From positions 62,001 through 126,000 of the forward strand of contig JAAEUE010000271.1 of the NCBI GenBank assembly GCA_024227565.1: a stretch of DNA of 64,000 nucleotides. Direction: 5' to 3'. This DNA comes from Alphaproteobacteria bacterium. GTDB lineage: Bacteria > Pseudomonadota > Alphaproteobacteria > Rhizobiales > CAJQND01. This document shows, piece after piece, positions 16,380-25,229 of this stretch (positions are counted from its first letter, which is position 1; every line of letters begins with the position of its first letter). Position numbers and translations under genes: made by a program. The notes under the pieces were generated by a model, which searched no databases, was not told the DNA's origin, and was given only the letters and a program-made list of their open reading frames with translations.

Positions 16380-17317
16380 GGCCAGTTCCCGCGGTTGCGC
16401 TGATACTGCTGCCACATCTTTTCACCGATGAGGCAGTCGTATTTCTCCGGGTTTGACTGAACTTGCGCCCGCCACACCCGCGCCTCACCGCCAGGGGTCC
16501 GGCCCGCCACCTCCAACAGCAGCTTCTTGCGAATGGCCGAAGCAAACTCGCGGCTGTTGCGGATCGCCAGAACGAAAGCGCCCGGGGCCCCGATGACGCA
16601 ATCGCGATAATAGCGATCCAGATCAGGAAGGTCGAAGTAGGTGTATGGGCCGGTTCGGTCGGCCAGCTGGATCGCCAGGCCGTTGATCACGGCACCGGCG
16701 GCAACAACCTGGTCGCGTGCAGCTTCAACAGGGGTGCCGGAATTGTTGGGCCCGTCTCCCGAAACATCGATCACCCGTCTCAACCCCCGGACCGGAGAGC
16801 TGGCGAACAGGCTGTGAGAAGCCGCTACGGCGCCGGAGATCGAGGTGAAAAAGGACCGAGAGATCGGGCGGTCCGCCAGCGCGTCTGCAAACGTCTTTGC
16901 ATCCTGCGGCGAGGCGATGATGCGCCAGGGAACAACAAGCGACTGCATGTGGCCGCCTGACCATTCCACATAGGAAACGGCGATGCGGCCGTTTGGGCCG
17001 TCCTCTATGGCGCGGTGAAGTCTTGGGTCGCGAAACGCCGCCACATAGCCATCGCGCTGCAGGCGCTGCTCGTCCAGATCCATGGACATGGACACATCGA
17101 CCGCCAGAACCAGTTCCAGATCCACGAAGTCCTTGGCCGTGTCCGCGGCCACCGGCCCCGCGCTGCACACCAGCACAGCAAGCAATCGGCAGCCAGAGCA
17201 ACCTCCGATCAGACGGTTACGTCTGAGGGGAGATAATTTGCTCGCCCAGAAGGCAAATCTGGGACAGCTTCCGCTCAATTTGAGCGGAAGCTGCCTTAGG
17301 CGCGTGAACCATCCCAT
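16376..17317 (-). CDS. DUF1194 protein, von Willebrand factor A-like, exported
   Basis: A 313-residue protein of the DUF1194 family. The vWA-like fold is seen in ELVLAVDVSMSMDLDEQ (a MIDAS-like DxSxS at about residues 72-76), a second strand with IAVSYVEWSGG, and RVIDVSGDGPNN. A hydrophobic run with a cleavage-like AGPVAA-DT precedes it at residues 45-58, so it is probably periplasmic. Function is unknown in the family. Residues about 7-42 are encoded by structured repeat copy B, so the N-terminus has been altered by the repeat or the true start is a non-ATG codon further in. Confidence 0.8.
   Translation of the reverse strand: MGWFTRLRQLPLKLSGSCPRFAFWASKLSPLRRNRLIGGCSGCRLLAVLVCSAGPVAADTAKDFVDLELVLAVDVSMSMDLDEQRLQRDGYVAAFRDPRLHRAIEDGPNGRIAVSYVEWSGGHMQSLVVPWRIIASPQDAKTFADALADRPISRSFFTSISGAVAASHSLFASSPVRGLRRVIDVSGDGPNNSGTPVEAARDQVVAAGAVINGLAIQLADRTGPYTYFDLPDLDRYYRDCVIGAPGAFVLAIRNSREFASAIRKKLLLEVAGRTPGGEARVWRAQVQSNPEKYDCLIGEKMWQQYQRNRGNWP
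17198..17295 (+). repeat. structured repeat, copy B (two hairpins)
   Basis: Same element as copy A in the opposite orientation. The first about 25 bases are identical to copy A. Hairpin one is CAGACG-GTTA-CGTCTG at 17210-17225. Hairpin two is a perfect palindrome at 17265-17293 (14-bp arms, one-base loop). The arms of hairpin two differ from copy A in sequence and length but still pair. It lies inside the 5' end of the DUF1194 reading frame. Confidence 0.8.
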
Positions 17318-17479
17318 GCGCTCAAAGCTATCACAGGGAAATCAGCCCGCTAAATCACAACCTGAAGAGGGTTTGCTTGACTGTTGCCCGAAGCCGTGCT
17401 GCAAGCGGCATGTGATCTGTAAAGTGGCGGTGGGACGTCCAGGGTGATGGACAGATCTTGAAATCAGCTGGAGGATGTT

Positions 17480-20400
17480 TTGGACGTTGAGGCCTGGTTG
17501 CGCGAGCTCGGATTGGAGCGCTACACTGAAGCGTTCCAGGGGAACGATATCGATGCGGAGATTTTGCCGGATCTCAACGACACCGATCTTGAAAAGCTCG
17601 GCGTAGCCTCTGTCGGCCACCGCAAGAAGCTGCTCAAGGCCATTGCTGCGCTTGCAGTGCCCGAACCGCAGACCCCGGCAGCTCCGCCACAAGCCGATGT
17701 GCCTTCAGGTCCCGCCAAAGCGCAAGTTTCATTCCAATCAGAAGCCGACCGGCGCCAGCTCACCGTGCTGTTCTGCGATTTGGTTGGGTCCACCGAATTG
17801 TCCACCCGGTTCGACCCGGAAGACATGCTTGCCATCATCCGGGCCTATCAGGATTGTTGCACCAGCCTGATCGTGCGTTTTGATGGCTTCGTCGCCCGGT
17901 TCATGGGCGACGGAATTCTGGCCTATTTCGGGTTTCCCCGCGCCCACGAGGACGATGGTGAGCGGGCGGTGCGCACCGGTTTGGCGATTGCCGATGCTGT
18001 GAGCAAACTGACCACACCCACCGGCGAGCCCTTGTCCGCCCGGATCGGCATGGCCACCGGATTGGTCGTGGTCGGCGATCTGATAGGCGAAGGCACGGCC
18101 CAGGAACAAACAGTGGTGGGGGAAACGCCCAACCTGGCCGCCCGGCTGCAGGAACTGGCAGATCCGGGCAGCGTGGTCATTTCCTCGCAAACCCGGCAGT
18201 TGCTTGGGGACTTGTTTGAGTTGGATGACCTCGGCAGCCATTCCCTGAAAGGCCTCGCAGTGCCGGTCAACGCCTGGAAGGTGATAGGCGAGGGCGAAGC
18301 TGAGAGCCGTTTCGATGCGCTCCATTCCGCCGCCCTCACCCCGATGATCGGGCGCGAGGCCGAACGCAACCTGTTGCTGAGCCGCTGGCAGCGGGCCAAA
18401 GAGGGCGAAGGCCAGGTTGTGGTGCTGTCGGGCGAACCGGGCATCGGCAAATCGCGGCTGACCCAGGACCTGCGCGAGCAACTGGCAGAAGAGCCGCACA
18501 CCCGGCTCAGCTATCATTGCTCGCCCTACCACACCAACAGCGCCCTTCACCCGGTTGTCGATCAACTGAGGCGGGCTGCCGACATCTTGTCCGACGATCC
18601 GCCGGAGCAACAATTGGACAAGCTCAAAACCGTCATTGGACCGGCGGGAGGGCAGATGAGCAATCTGGTGCCGTTGTTGGCGGCACTCTGCGCGGTGCCA
18701 ACGGGCGAGGCATATGCACCGCTTGAACTCACGCCCCAAGCCCAGCGGCTGCTCACGTTGGAAGCCCTGATGGTGCAGCTGGAAAGTCTGGCTGAACTCC
18801 AGCCGGTGGTGCTGATCGTGGAAGATGTGCACTGGATCGACCCAACCACGGCAGAGCTCACGGCCTTGACCGTTGAGCGCATACAGCACCTGCCTGTGCT
18901 TGTGCTGGTCACATCACGGCCAGGGTTCACTGCGCCCTGGGTCTCGCGTTCCCATGTGACAACGCTGGCCCTCAACCGGCTTGTGAGCGGTCAGGGCGCA
19001 GAGATCGTGGAAGGGCTCACTGGCGGCAGAAAGCTGCCTCAGAATGTGATGGAACAGATCCTGGTCAAGACCGACGGCATTCCGTTGTTCGTTGAAGAAT
19101 TGACCAAAGTGGTACTGGAATCGGGTCTTTTGACCAGCAATGGCGAGGGCTACCGGCAAGACGGCGCCTTGCCGCCGCTGGCGATCCCGGCAACTTTGCA
19201 TGATTCGCTGATGGCCCGGCTTGACCGCCTGGCGCCGGTGAAGGACGTCGCCCAAAGCTGCGCGGCAATCGGCCGTGAATTCTCCTACCGGTTGATCGCC
19301 GCCGTTTCCAGCCTGGAGGCCGCAGAACTGGAGGACGCGCTCGATCAGCTTGAAGCCGCCGAGCTCGTGTTCCACCGGGGCACCCCGCCGGATGCCAACT
19401 ACATATTCAAACATGCCCTGGTGCAGGATGCAGCCTATCAGTCCCTTTTGCTCTCGCGCCGCCAGCAATTGCACGCCCGCATTGCCGAGGTGCTGGAGGG
19501 TGAGTTTCCGCAGATTGTTGATATCGAACCGGAACTGCTGGCCCATCATCTGACGCAAGCGGGCATAGCGGACAAGGCGGCGAAATACTGGCACATCGCA
19601 GGCCAGCTGTCGCTGGCCCATTCGGGAACCGCAGAGGCCCTAGCGCATCTGGAGCAAGGCCTGGATGTGCTCAAGAACACCGGCGATGATCCGCTCGTTC
19701 GCCAGCTTGAACTCGATCTGCAGCTGACCTTGGCCGGTGCGCTGGCTGCTGCCAGGGGCCATGGCGTTCAGGAAACCTGCGATGCCTACACCAGAGCCGT
19801 CACACTGGCGCGTGAGCTGCACCAGCCAGATGCCCTGTTTCCGGCGCTCGACGGGCTCATTACCTTCCGCTTCAGCCGGGCGGAGATCAGCGAAGCCGTC
19901 AAGCTGGGCGAGGAGTTTCTTCAGCTCGCTGAAGACGAAGACGATGAAGCCGCCCGCATTGTTGGGCACATGAACCTGGGCGTCATCCACCTGTCTCGCG
20001 GCATGCTGGAAATCGCCGAGAGCCAGTTCCAATCTGTGCTGGCGCTCTATGATGCTGAGCGGCATGCCTCCCTGAAGTTCACCTATGCCTATGATCCAAA
20101 GGTCATCTGCTCAGGCTATCTGGCCTGGGCGCAACTGGCGCAGGGGCGCCCCGACGATGCGCTGGAGGCAAGCCGTCAATCAGTTGCCTTCGCCAAAGAC
20201 CTGTCCCACGCCCTGTCGCTTGGCTTTGCCCTGCACCGTTCAGCCGCCGTCCACCAGTTGCGGCGCGATGTGGAGGCGGCTGAGGCAACGGCAGCGGAGA
20301 TGGGTGCGCTTGCCGACAAGCAGGGCTTTGCAACCTATCGGGCGCAGGCTCGCCTCTATCAAGGCTGGGCAACGGTCCAGCGCGGATCGGCAGATGAGGG

Positions 20401-20851
20401 CGCGGAGCTGCTCACTGAGAGCCTCGATGATTTGCGGACCATCAAAGACGAGGACTTCTTCCCGCACTCGATGTGCATGGTCGCTGAGGGCCTCATTGCA
20501 CAGGGCAAGCTTGATCAGGCATTGGCGGTGCTCAACCAGGCCAAGCAGCGCACGATTGACAATGAAGAGCATTGGTTCGAGGCCGAAGTGCATCGTCTGA
20601 TCGGTGAGGTCTGCGCGGCCCAAACGCAAGCAGCAGAGGCCGAGAAAGCCTTGCTTCATTCGCTTGAACTGGCCCGTGAGCAGAAGGGCGCATTGTGGGA
20701 GTTGCGGGCAGCGGTGAGCCTGGCCACGCTATGGGTCGGTGAAGGTCGCGGCGGCGAGGCGAAGGAGCTCCTGACGCCGATCTGCGCCCGGTTCTCGCAA
20801 GGCCTGGACACGCCTGACCTGATGGAAGCCAAGGCCTTGCTTGAAGGGTGA
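17480..20851 (+). CDS. class III adenylate/guanylate cyclase with SAM, AAA ATPase and TPR domains
   Basis: A 1123-residue multidomain signalling protein. Residues 1-58 are a SAM domain (VEAWLRELGLERYTEAFQGN). Residues about 95-265 are a class III cyclase with both metal Asp residues, in TVLFCDLVGSTELS and FMGDGILAYFG. About 290-640 form a STAND/AAA-type ATPase with Walker A GEPGIGKSRL and Walker B LIVEDVHWIDP. The C-terminal part from about 690 is TPR-like helical repeat. No membrane segment is seen. The start is TTG with GGAGG five bases upstream. ATP-driven oligomerisation probably gates cyclic nucleotide synthesis; the signal is unknown. Confidence 0.92.
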   Translation: MDVEAWLRELGLERYTEAFQGNDIDAEILPDLNDTDLEKLGVASVGHRKKLLKAIAALAVPEPQTPAAPPQADVPSGPAKAQVSFQSEADRRQLTVLFCDLVGSTELSTRFDPEDMLAIIRAYQDCCTSLIVRFDGFVARFMGDGILAYFGFPRAHEDDGERAVRTGLAIADAVSKLTTPTGEPLSARIGMATGLVVVGDLIGEGTAQEQTVVGETPNLAARLQELADPGSVVISSQTRQLLGDLFELDDLGSHSLKGLAVPVNAWKVIGEGEAESRFDALHSAALTPMIGREAERNLLLSRWQRAKEGEGQVVVLSGEPGIGKSRLTQDLREQLAEEPHTRLSYHCSPYHTNSALHPVVDQLRRAADILSDDPPEQQLDKLKTVIGPAGGQMSNLVPLLAALCAVPTGEAYAPLELTPQAQRLLTLEALMVQLESLAELQPVVLIVEDVHWIDPTTAELTALTVERIQHLPVLVLVTSRPGFTAPWVSRSHVTTLALNRLVSGQGAEIVEGLTGGRKLPQNVMEQILVKTDGIPLFVEELTKVVLESGLLTSNGEGYRQDGALPPLAIPATLHDSLMARLDRLAPVKDVAQSCAAIGREFSYRLIAAVSSLEAAELEDALDQLEAAELVFHRGTPPDANYIFKHALVQDAAYQSLLLSRRQQLHARIAEVLEGEFPQIVDIEPELLAHHLTQAGIADKAAKYWHIAGQLSLAHSGTAEALAHLEQGLDVLKNTGDDPLVRQLELDLQLTLAGALAAARGHGVQETCDAYTRAVTLARELHQPDALFPALDGLITFRFSRAEISEAVKLGEEFLQLAEDEDDEAARIVGHMNLGVIHLSRGMLEIAESQFQSVLALYDAERHASLKFTYAYDPKVICSGYLAWAQLAQGRPDDALEASRQSVAFAKDLSHALSLGFALHRSAAVHQLRRDVEAAEATAAEMGALADKQGFATYRAQARLYQGWATVQRGSADEGAELLTESLDDLRTIKDEDFFPHSMCMVAEGLIAQGKLDQALAVLNQAKQRTIDNEEHWFEAEVHRLIGEVCAAQTQAAEAEKALLHSLELAREQKGALWELRAAVSLATLWVGEGRGGEAKELLTPICARFSQGLDTPDLMEAKALLEG

Positions 20852-21065
20852 GACAGCGCCGCAGGGTTCTGTGATTTGCCACTAAATAGCTGGCTTTAGA
20901 TCACCTTCGCGCCGGTTTTTGTTCATGTTGAGCGGCAGAATCCTGCCAAAAACAGCGACTCTGCGAAACGAACCCAAATTCGCGTAAGCTTTTGAACTAA
21001 AACTGAAATCAGCGCTATATGGCCTTTTTGTTTGAGTTTTTTGTTCATGTAAGGGCAAAAGGCCC
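20852..21065. other. intergenic stretch with a dispersed 24-bp sequence
   Basis: A 214-base AT-richer gap between convergent genes. It holds a 24-bp sequence (20964-20987, beginning CGAAACGAACCC) that recurs exactly and inverted at 32667-32690. The motif TTTTTGTTCATGT occurs on both sides of it, near 20919 and 21040. No gene or convincing terminator is seen. Confidence 0.6.
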
Positions 21066-22070
21066 TCAGCACTTCACCACCAGCTTGCCGAAATGGCCCG
21101 CAGCTTCCATGGCATGGTAGGCGGATTTGGCCTCCTCAAAGGCGAAGGTTTCATGGATGACCGGCTTCAGCCCATGGGCGGCGATGGCCCGGTTCATATC
21201 GGCGAACATGCGCCGCGATCCCACATAGATGCCCTGCACCCTGAGGGATTTGCGCATGATCGGCAGCGGGTTGATCTCGCCGCCCACCAGAATGCCGATC
21301 AGGCCGATGGTGCCGGCCACCCGGGTGGCCTCGATGGATTTCTGCAAGGTTCCAGGCCCGCCAACCTCCACGGTCAGGTCCACGCCGCGCCCGCCGGTCA
21401 GCTTCAAGACCTCCTGGTCCCAGTCTGGCGTTTGCCGGTAGTTCACCGTTTTCCACGCCCCCATCTGTTTGGCCCGGGCCAGCTTCTCATCGCTCGACGA
21501 GGTGATGATCACCCTGGCGCCCAGCATGTTCAAGAACTGCAGGGCATAGATCGAGACCCCGCCCGTGCCCAGCAGCAGCACCGTGTCACCGGCTTTCGTG
21601 CCGCCGGTTTCCACCACCGCGTTCCAGGCCGTGAGCGCCGCGCACGGCAGGGTGGCCGCGTCCTCGAAGCTCATGTGTTCGGGGAACGGGATGACACCGC
21701 CCGCCTTCAAGATCACCTCTTCGGCCAGCACCCCGTCCAGGGCACCGCCAAGGGCGCTCGCCATAATCTCAGGGCTGCAGGGGCCGTCCGCCCAGTCTTG
21801 GAAGAAGCAGCTTGCCACCCGGTCACCGGGTTTGAGGCCGATCACCCCTTCGCCCACTTCGACAATCTCCCCGGCGCCATCGGAATTGGGCACCGCTGGA
21901 AATGTGAGGCCGCGGGGCCCTGGGTCCTTGATGGTCGCCAGATCCCGGAAGTTGATGGCCGAAGCGCGCATCCGCACCTTCACCTCGCCCAAGCCCGGCG
22001 CACCCACGTCGCGTTCGGCCAGCTTCAGGGCATCCACCCCGCCATCAGACACAATTTGCCAAGCCCGCAC
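21066..22070 (-). CDS. zinc-independent medium-chain alcohol dehydrogenase/quinone reductase-like protein
   Basis: A 334-residue MDR-superfamily NAD(P)-dependent oxidoreductase. The N-terminal GroES-like domain has RASAINFRDLATIKDPGP and VGEGVIGLKPGDRVAS; the Rossmann domain has LLLGTGGVSIYALQFLNMLGARVIITSS. Structural-zinc cysteines are absent. Start is GTG 22070, with GGGAGAG upstream; a longer reading would run into the divergent methyltransferase gene. Substrate is unknown, as is usual for this subgroup. Confidence 0.85.
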   Translation of the reverse strand: MRAWQIVSDGGVDALKLAERDVGAPGLGEVKVRMRASAINFRDLATIKDPGPRGLTFPAVPNSDGAGEIVEVGEGVIGLKPGDRVASCFFQDWADGPCSPEIMASALGGALDGVLAEEVILKAGGVIPFPEHMSFEDAATLPCAALTAWNAVVETGGTKAGDTVLLLGTGGVSIYALQFLNMLGARVIITSSSDEKLARAKQMGAWKTVNYRQTPDWDQEVLKLTGGRGVDLTVEVGGPGTLQKSIEATRVAGTIGLIGILVGGEINPLPIMRKSLRVQGIYVGSRRMFADMNRAIAAHGLKPVIHETFAFEEAKSAYHAMEAAGHFGKLVVKC

Positions 22071-22152
22071 CGCTTCTCTCCCTTGCAAGTTATGGTTCTG
22101 CTCTCTCTGGTAACCGGTATAAAGGGCTTTGGAAAGATCACCGAGACCCCGC

Positions 22153-22917
22153 ATGACCCATGATGCTGCCTCTCCCACCTGGGACCCGGAACATTACGAC
22201 GCCCACGGCCGCTTCATTTCCCGCTACGGCCTGGAGCTGCTGGACTGGCTCGGCGCACGCCCAGGCGAGCGCATATTGGATTTCGGCTGCGGCGATGGCT
22301 TCATAACCCAGGAGATTGCAAAGACCGGCGCCCACGTGGTTGGCGTGGATCTTGATCCCAACATGGTCGAAGCAACCCGGGCCCGGGGCTTGGAGGCGCA
22401 GCTCATAGATGGCGCAGCGCTGTCATTCGACGGAGAGTTCGACGCCGTTTATTCAAACTCCGTGCTGCAATGGATCAAGCAGCCCGAGCCCGCTCTTGAC
22501 GCCATTGCCCGCGCCTTGAAGCCAGGCGGCCGCTTCGTCGTTGATGTGGCCGGCCTCGGCAATCTGGCGGCCATTCTGGTTGCCATGCGGGCCGTGGGGG
22601 ACGAGCTTGGCGGCGATCCTGATCTTGCGTTTCCGTTCTATGCCCCCACCACGCCTGAATTCACCACATTGCTGCGCGCCAAGGGCTTTGAGATCGCGCG
22701 CTCGGAAACCTCGCCGCGCTACACCGCGCTGCCCTCAGACTTGTGGAACTGGATCGGCAGCATCTTCCATCCGTTCTTCTCGCAGTTCGACGAGACGACG
22801 AACGAGGCGGCACGAAAGCGCGTGCTGGAGCTTCTGGAGCCGGTTCTACGGAACGCTTCGGGCCAATGGCACATAGATCATGTGCGCGTGCGGGTGGAGG
22901 CCCGAAAAGTTGGTTAG
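22153..22917 (+). CDS. class I SAM-dependent methyltransferase
   Basis: A 254-residue Rossmann-fold methyltransferase. Motif I is ILDFGCGDGFI (about residues 40-50), the acidic end of strand two is VVGVDLDPNM, and motif IV is AVYSNSVLQWI, a form seen in trans-aconitate methyltransferase-like proteins. ATG 22153 is chosen; a TTG at 22129 would add eight residues. It is divergent from the MDR gene by 82 bases and ends one base before the betA stop on the other strand. The methyl acceptor is not predictable. Confidence 0.87.
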   Translation: MTHDAASPTWDPEHYDAHGRFISRYGLELLDWLGARPGERILDFGCGDGFITQEIAKTGAHVVGVDLDPNMVEATRARGLEAQLIDGAALSFDGEFDAVYSNSVLQWIKQPEPALDAIARALKPGGRFVVDVAGLGNLAAILVAMRAVGDELGGDPDLAFPFYAPTTPEFTTLLRAKGFEIARSETSPRYTALPSDLWNWIGSIFHPFFSQFDETTNEAARKRVLELLEPVLRNASGQWHIDHVRVRVEARKVG

Positions 22918-22918
22918 G

Positions 22919-24577
22919 TTACCTCTGCGCGGTTTGCCATTCAGGATGGATCCACGGCATCTGGTTTGACGGCGCAAGCGGCGTCTTGCCCAGAATATGG
23001 TCGGCTGCTTTCTCACCGGTCATCAAAGACGGCGCGTTCAGATTGCCATTGGGGATAAGCGGGAAGATTGAGCTGTCCGCCACCCGCAAGCCCTCAACGC
23101 CGATCACCTTGCAGTCAGGATCAACCACCGCGGTTGGATCGTTCTTTGCTCCCATCTTGCAGGTTCCCGACGGATGATAGGCGCTCTCGGCATGCTCGCG
23201 AATAAACGCTTCGATTGCCTCATCCGACTGCACGTCATCGCCGGGCTGGATTTCCCGGCCCTTGTATTTCGCCATGGCCGGCTGCTCGAAAATCTCCCGT
23301 GTCAGGCGCACACAATGGATGAAATCCTTCATGTCTTCCGGATCAGCCAGATAGTTGAAGAAGATATCCGGCGCCGCAAACGGGTCAGATGACGTGGTCC
23401 GCACGCAGCCGCGGGACCGCATGCGCTGCGGGCCCACATGGGCCTGGAACCCATGCCCTGGCGCGGCATTCTTGCCATCATAGCGAATGGCCGCCGGCAG
23501 GAAGTGATATTGGATATCGGGATATTCAATCCCGGCTCTCGAACGGACGAAGGCACATGTCTCAAAGTGGTTGGTGGCCCCCAGCCCCGACTTGAACAAG
23601 AGCCATTGCAAACCGATCAAGCCCTTTGAGAACAGGCCCAAGCTGCCGTTCAGGGAAACCGGCTCTTTGCATTCCATCTGCAGATAGACCTCAAGATGGT
23701 CCATCAGGTTCTCCCCCACGCCCGGCAGGTGATGCAAGGTTTCGATCCCGGCAGCGTTCAGAAACTCGCCGTTGCCGATGCCGGACTGCTGCAGCAGCGT
23801 TGGCGAGTTGATGGCGCTGGCCGCCAGGATCACCTCCCGGTTGGCCCGGGCTTCGAGCACCTCGCCGCCGCGCTCATATTCCACGCCAACGGCCCGTTTG
23901 CGTTCAAACAGAACCCGGCGCGCCCGCGCGCGGGTCACCAGCTCAAGATTGCTCCGTCCCATCGCAGGGCGCAGATAAGCGTTGGCGGCAGACCAGCGCC
24001 GCCCGCCCCAGATCGTCTGCTCCATGGCGCCGAAGCCTTCCTGTTGGGCGCCGTTATAGTCGTCCGTCAAGGGGTAGCCCGCCTCGTGCCCTGCTTCCAC
24101 GAAGGCTTTGTAGAGCGGGTTTTCAAGCGCGCCGCGGGTCACGTGCAGCGGGCCGTCCGTGCCGCGCCAGCCCTCTTCGCCGCCGTGGGAATTTTCCATG
24201 CGCTTGAAGTAGGGCAACACATGGCGGAAACCCCAGCCGTCTGCGCCCATCTCTTCCCAGGTGTCGAAGTCCCGGGCGTGGCCGCGCACATACACCATGC
24301 CGTTGATGGACGATGAGCCGCCCAGCACCTTGCCGCGCGGGACCGCCATTTCGCGGCCGCCCATATGCGGTTCCGGCTTGGTGCGGTAGCCCCAATCATA
24401 GGTGCTCATGTTCATCGGAAAGGATAGGGCCGACGGCATCTGGATGAACGGCCCCATGTCGGTGCCGCCATATTCCAGCACCAGAACGGAGTGTTGGCCA
24501 TCCTCGCTCAGCCGGTTGGCCAATACCGAGCCGGCAGAACCAGACCCCACGATCACATAGTCAAACGAGCCGTTCAT
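22919..24577 (-). CDS. betA: choline dehydrogenase, GMC oxidoreductase
   Basis: Oxidises choline to betaine aldehyde (and further in some bacteria) with FAD at the inner membrane, giving the osmoprotectant glycine betaine. 552 residues, normal for BetA. The N-terminal FAD-binding motif is [21 protein letters not shown] signature one is [20 protein letters not shown] and signature two [17 protein letters not shown]. The C-terminal active-site region [13 protein letters not shown] carries the catalytic His. It overlaps betI by four bases. betB (betaine aldehyde dehydrogenase) is missing from the usual betIBA order. Confidence 0.93.
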   Translation of the reverse strand: MNGSFDYVIVGSGSAGSVLANRLSEDGQHSVLVLEYGGTDMGPFIQMPSALSFPMNMSTYDWGYRTKPEPHMGGREMAVPRGKVLGGSSSINGMVYVRGHARDFDTWEEMGADGWGFRHVLPYFKRMENSHGGEEGWRGTDGPLHVTRGALENPLYKAFVEAGHEAGYPLTDDYNGAQQEGFGAMEQTIWGGRRWSAANAYLRPAMGRSNLELVTRARARRVLFERKRAVGVEYERGGEVLEARANREVILAASAINSPTLLQQSGIGNGEFLNAAGIETLHHLPGVGENLMDHLEVYLQMECKEPVSLNGSLGLFSKGLIGLQWLLFKSGLGATNHFETCAFVRSRAGIEYPDIQYHFLPAAIRYDGKNAAPGHGFQAHVGPQRMRSRGCVRTTSSDPFAAPDIFFNYLADPEDMKDFIHCVRLTREIFEQPAMAKYKGREIQPGDDVQSDEAIEAFIREHAESAYHPSGTCKMGAKNDPTAVVDPDCKVIGVEGLRVADSSIFPLIPNGNLNAPSLMTGEKAADHILGKTPLAPSNQMPWIHPEWQTAQR

Positions 24578-25167
24578 TGCCGTGCTCCATGATAGGTAAT
24601 CTGCAGGTCCACATATGATTGAAGCATCCGGCGGGCATGGCCTGGATCAGGCAAGTCCCCTTTAAGCGCGAACTGCAGCCAAAGCCCGTCAATCAACGCT
24701 GCAGCCCCTTCAGCAGCACGGCGCGCATCGGCTGCCGGCATGAGCGCGGCAAAGGCGTGGCGCAGATTGCTGGCGAGGCGGGCACCGTAAATGTTGAAGA
24801 TGCGCCGAAGCTCGTGGGAATTGAGGGCAGAGCCATAAAGCGACAACCAGGCCGTCATCACCTCAACGCTGAACTGCTTTGGTGCAAAACTGGCATCCAC
24901 AATGGCCAAAAGCCGCTCCCGCGGCCCGTCGGCCGAGCGCAGCTGCATCACCATTTCCACCCGCAGGTCTTCCAGCAGCGAGCGCATGGTTTCAAAGATC
25001 AGATCGTTCTTGTCGTCGAAGTAGTGATGGATGATCCCGGTGGACACACCGGCTTTGCGGGCAATGCGGGCGAGAGTGGCATCTGCCAGCCCATATTCAT
25101 GAATTGAGGAAATCGCGGCCGCAATCAGCTGCTTGCGGCGCAACGGTTTCATTCCAACCTTCGGCAT
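24574..25167 (-). CDS. betI: BetI, TetR-family repressor of choline oxidation
   Basis: A 197-residue TetR-type repressor. The N-terminal HTH is residues 8-55 ([44 protein letters not shown]), which matches the BetI pattern closely, and the C-terminal domain would bind choline. It is translationally coupled to betA (ATGA overlap). A sequence of the E. coli BetI operator type lies 49 bases upstream of its start, so autoregulation is likely. The Shine-Dalgarno sequence sits in a stem-loop (25177-25196). Confidence 0.92.
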   Translation of the reverse strand: MPKVGMKPLRRKQLIAAAISSIHEYGLADATLARIARKAGVSTGIIHHYFDDKNDLIFETMRSLLEDLRVEMVMQLRSADGPRERLLAIVDASFAPKQFSVEVMTAWLSLYGSALNSHELRRIFNIYGARLASNLRHAFAALMPAADARRAAEGAAALIDGLWLQFALKGDLPDPGHARRMLQSYVDLQITYHGARQ

Positions 25168-25176
25168 AGCAAAATT

Positions 25177-25196
25177 CTCCCAACCCGGATTGGGAG
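25177..25196 (-). promoter_or_regulatory. stem-loop covering the betI ribosome-binding site
   Basis: Read on the minus strand, CTCCCAA pairs with TTGGGAG across six bases. The right arm holds GGGAG, the only good Shine-Dalgarno sequence, nine bases before the betI ATG. Pairing would limit translation of betI and the coupled betA. Confidence 0.45.
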
Positions 25197-25215
25197 TGAG
25201 AATATCTGATTTTTA

Positions 25216-25229
25216 ATTGGACGTTCAAT
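25216..25229 (-). promoter_or_regulatory. BetI operator overlapping the betI -35 box
   Basis: On the minus strand the site reads ATTGAACGTCCAAT, the form known for the E. coli BetI operator. TTGAAC within it can serve as the -35 box, with TATTCT 18 bases later as a weak -10. The site also overlaps the stop codon of the upstream EamA gene. Confidence 0.75.

Noticed and set aside
13800-17295. Composite transposon formed by repeat copies A and B
   Set aside because: The enclosed block has no transposase, and the copies look like short structured repeats at gene ends, with no target-site duplication seen.
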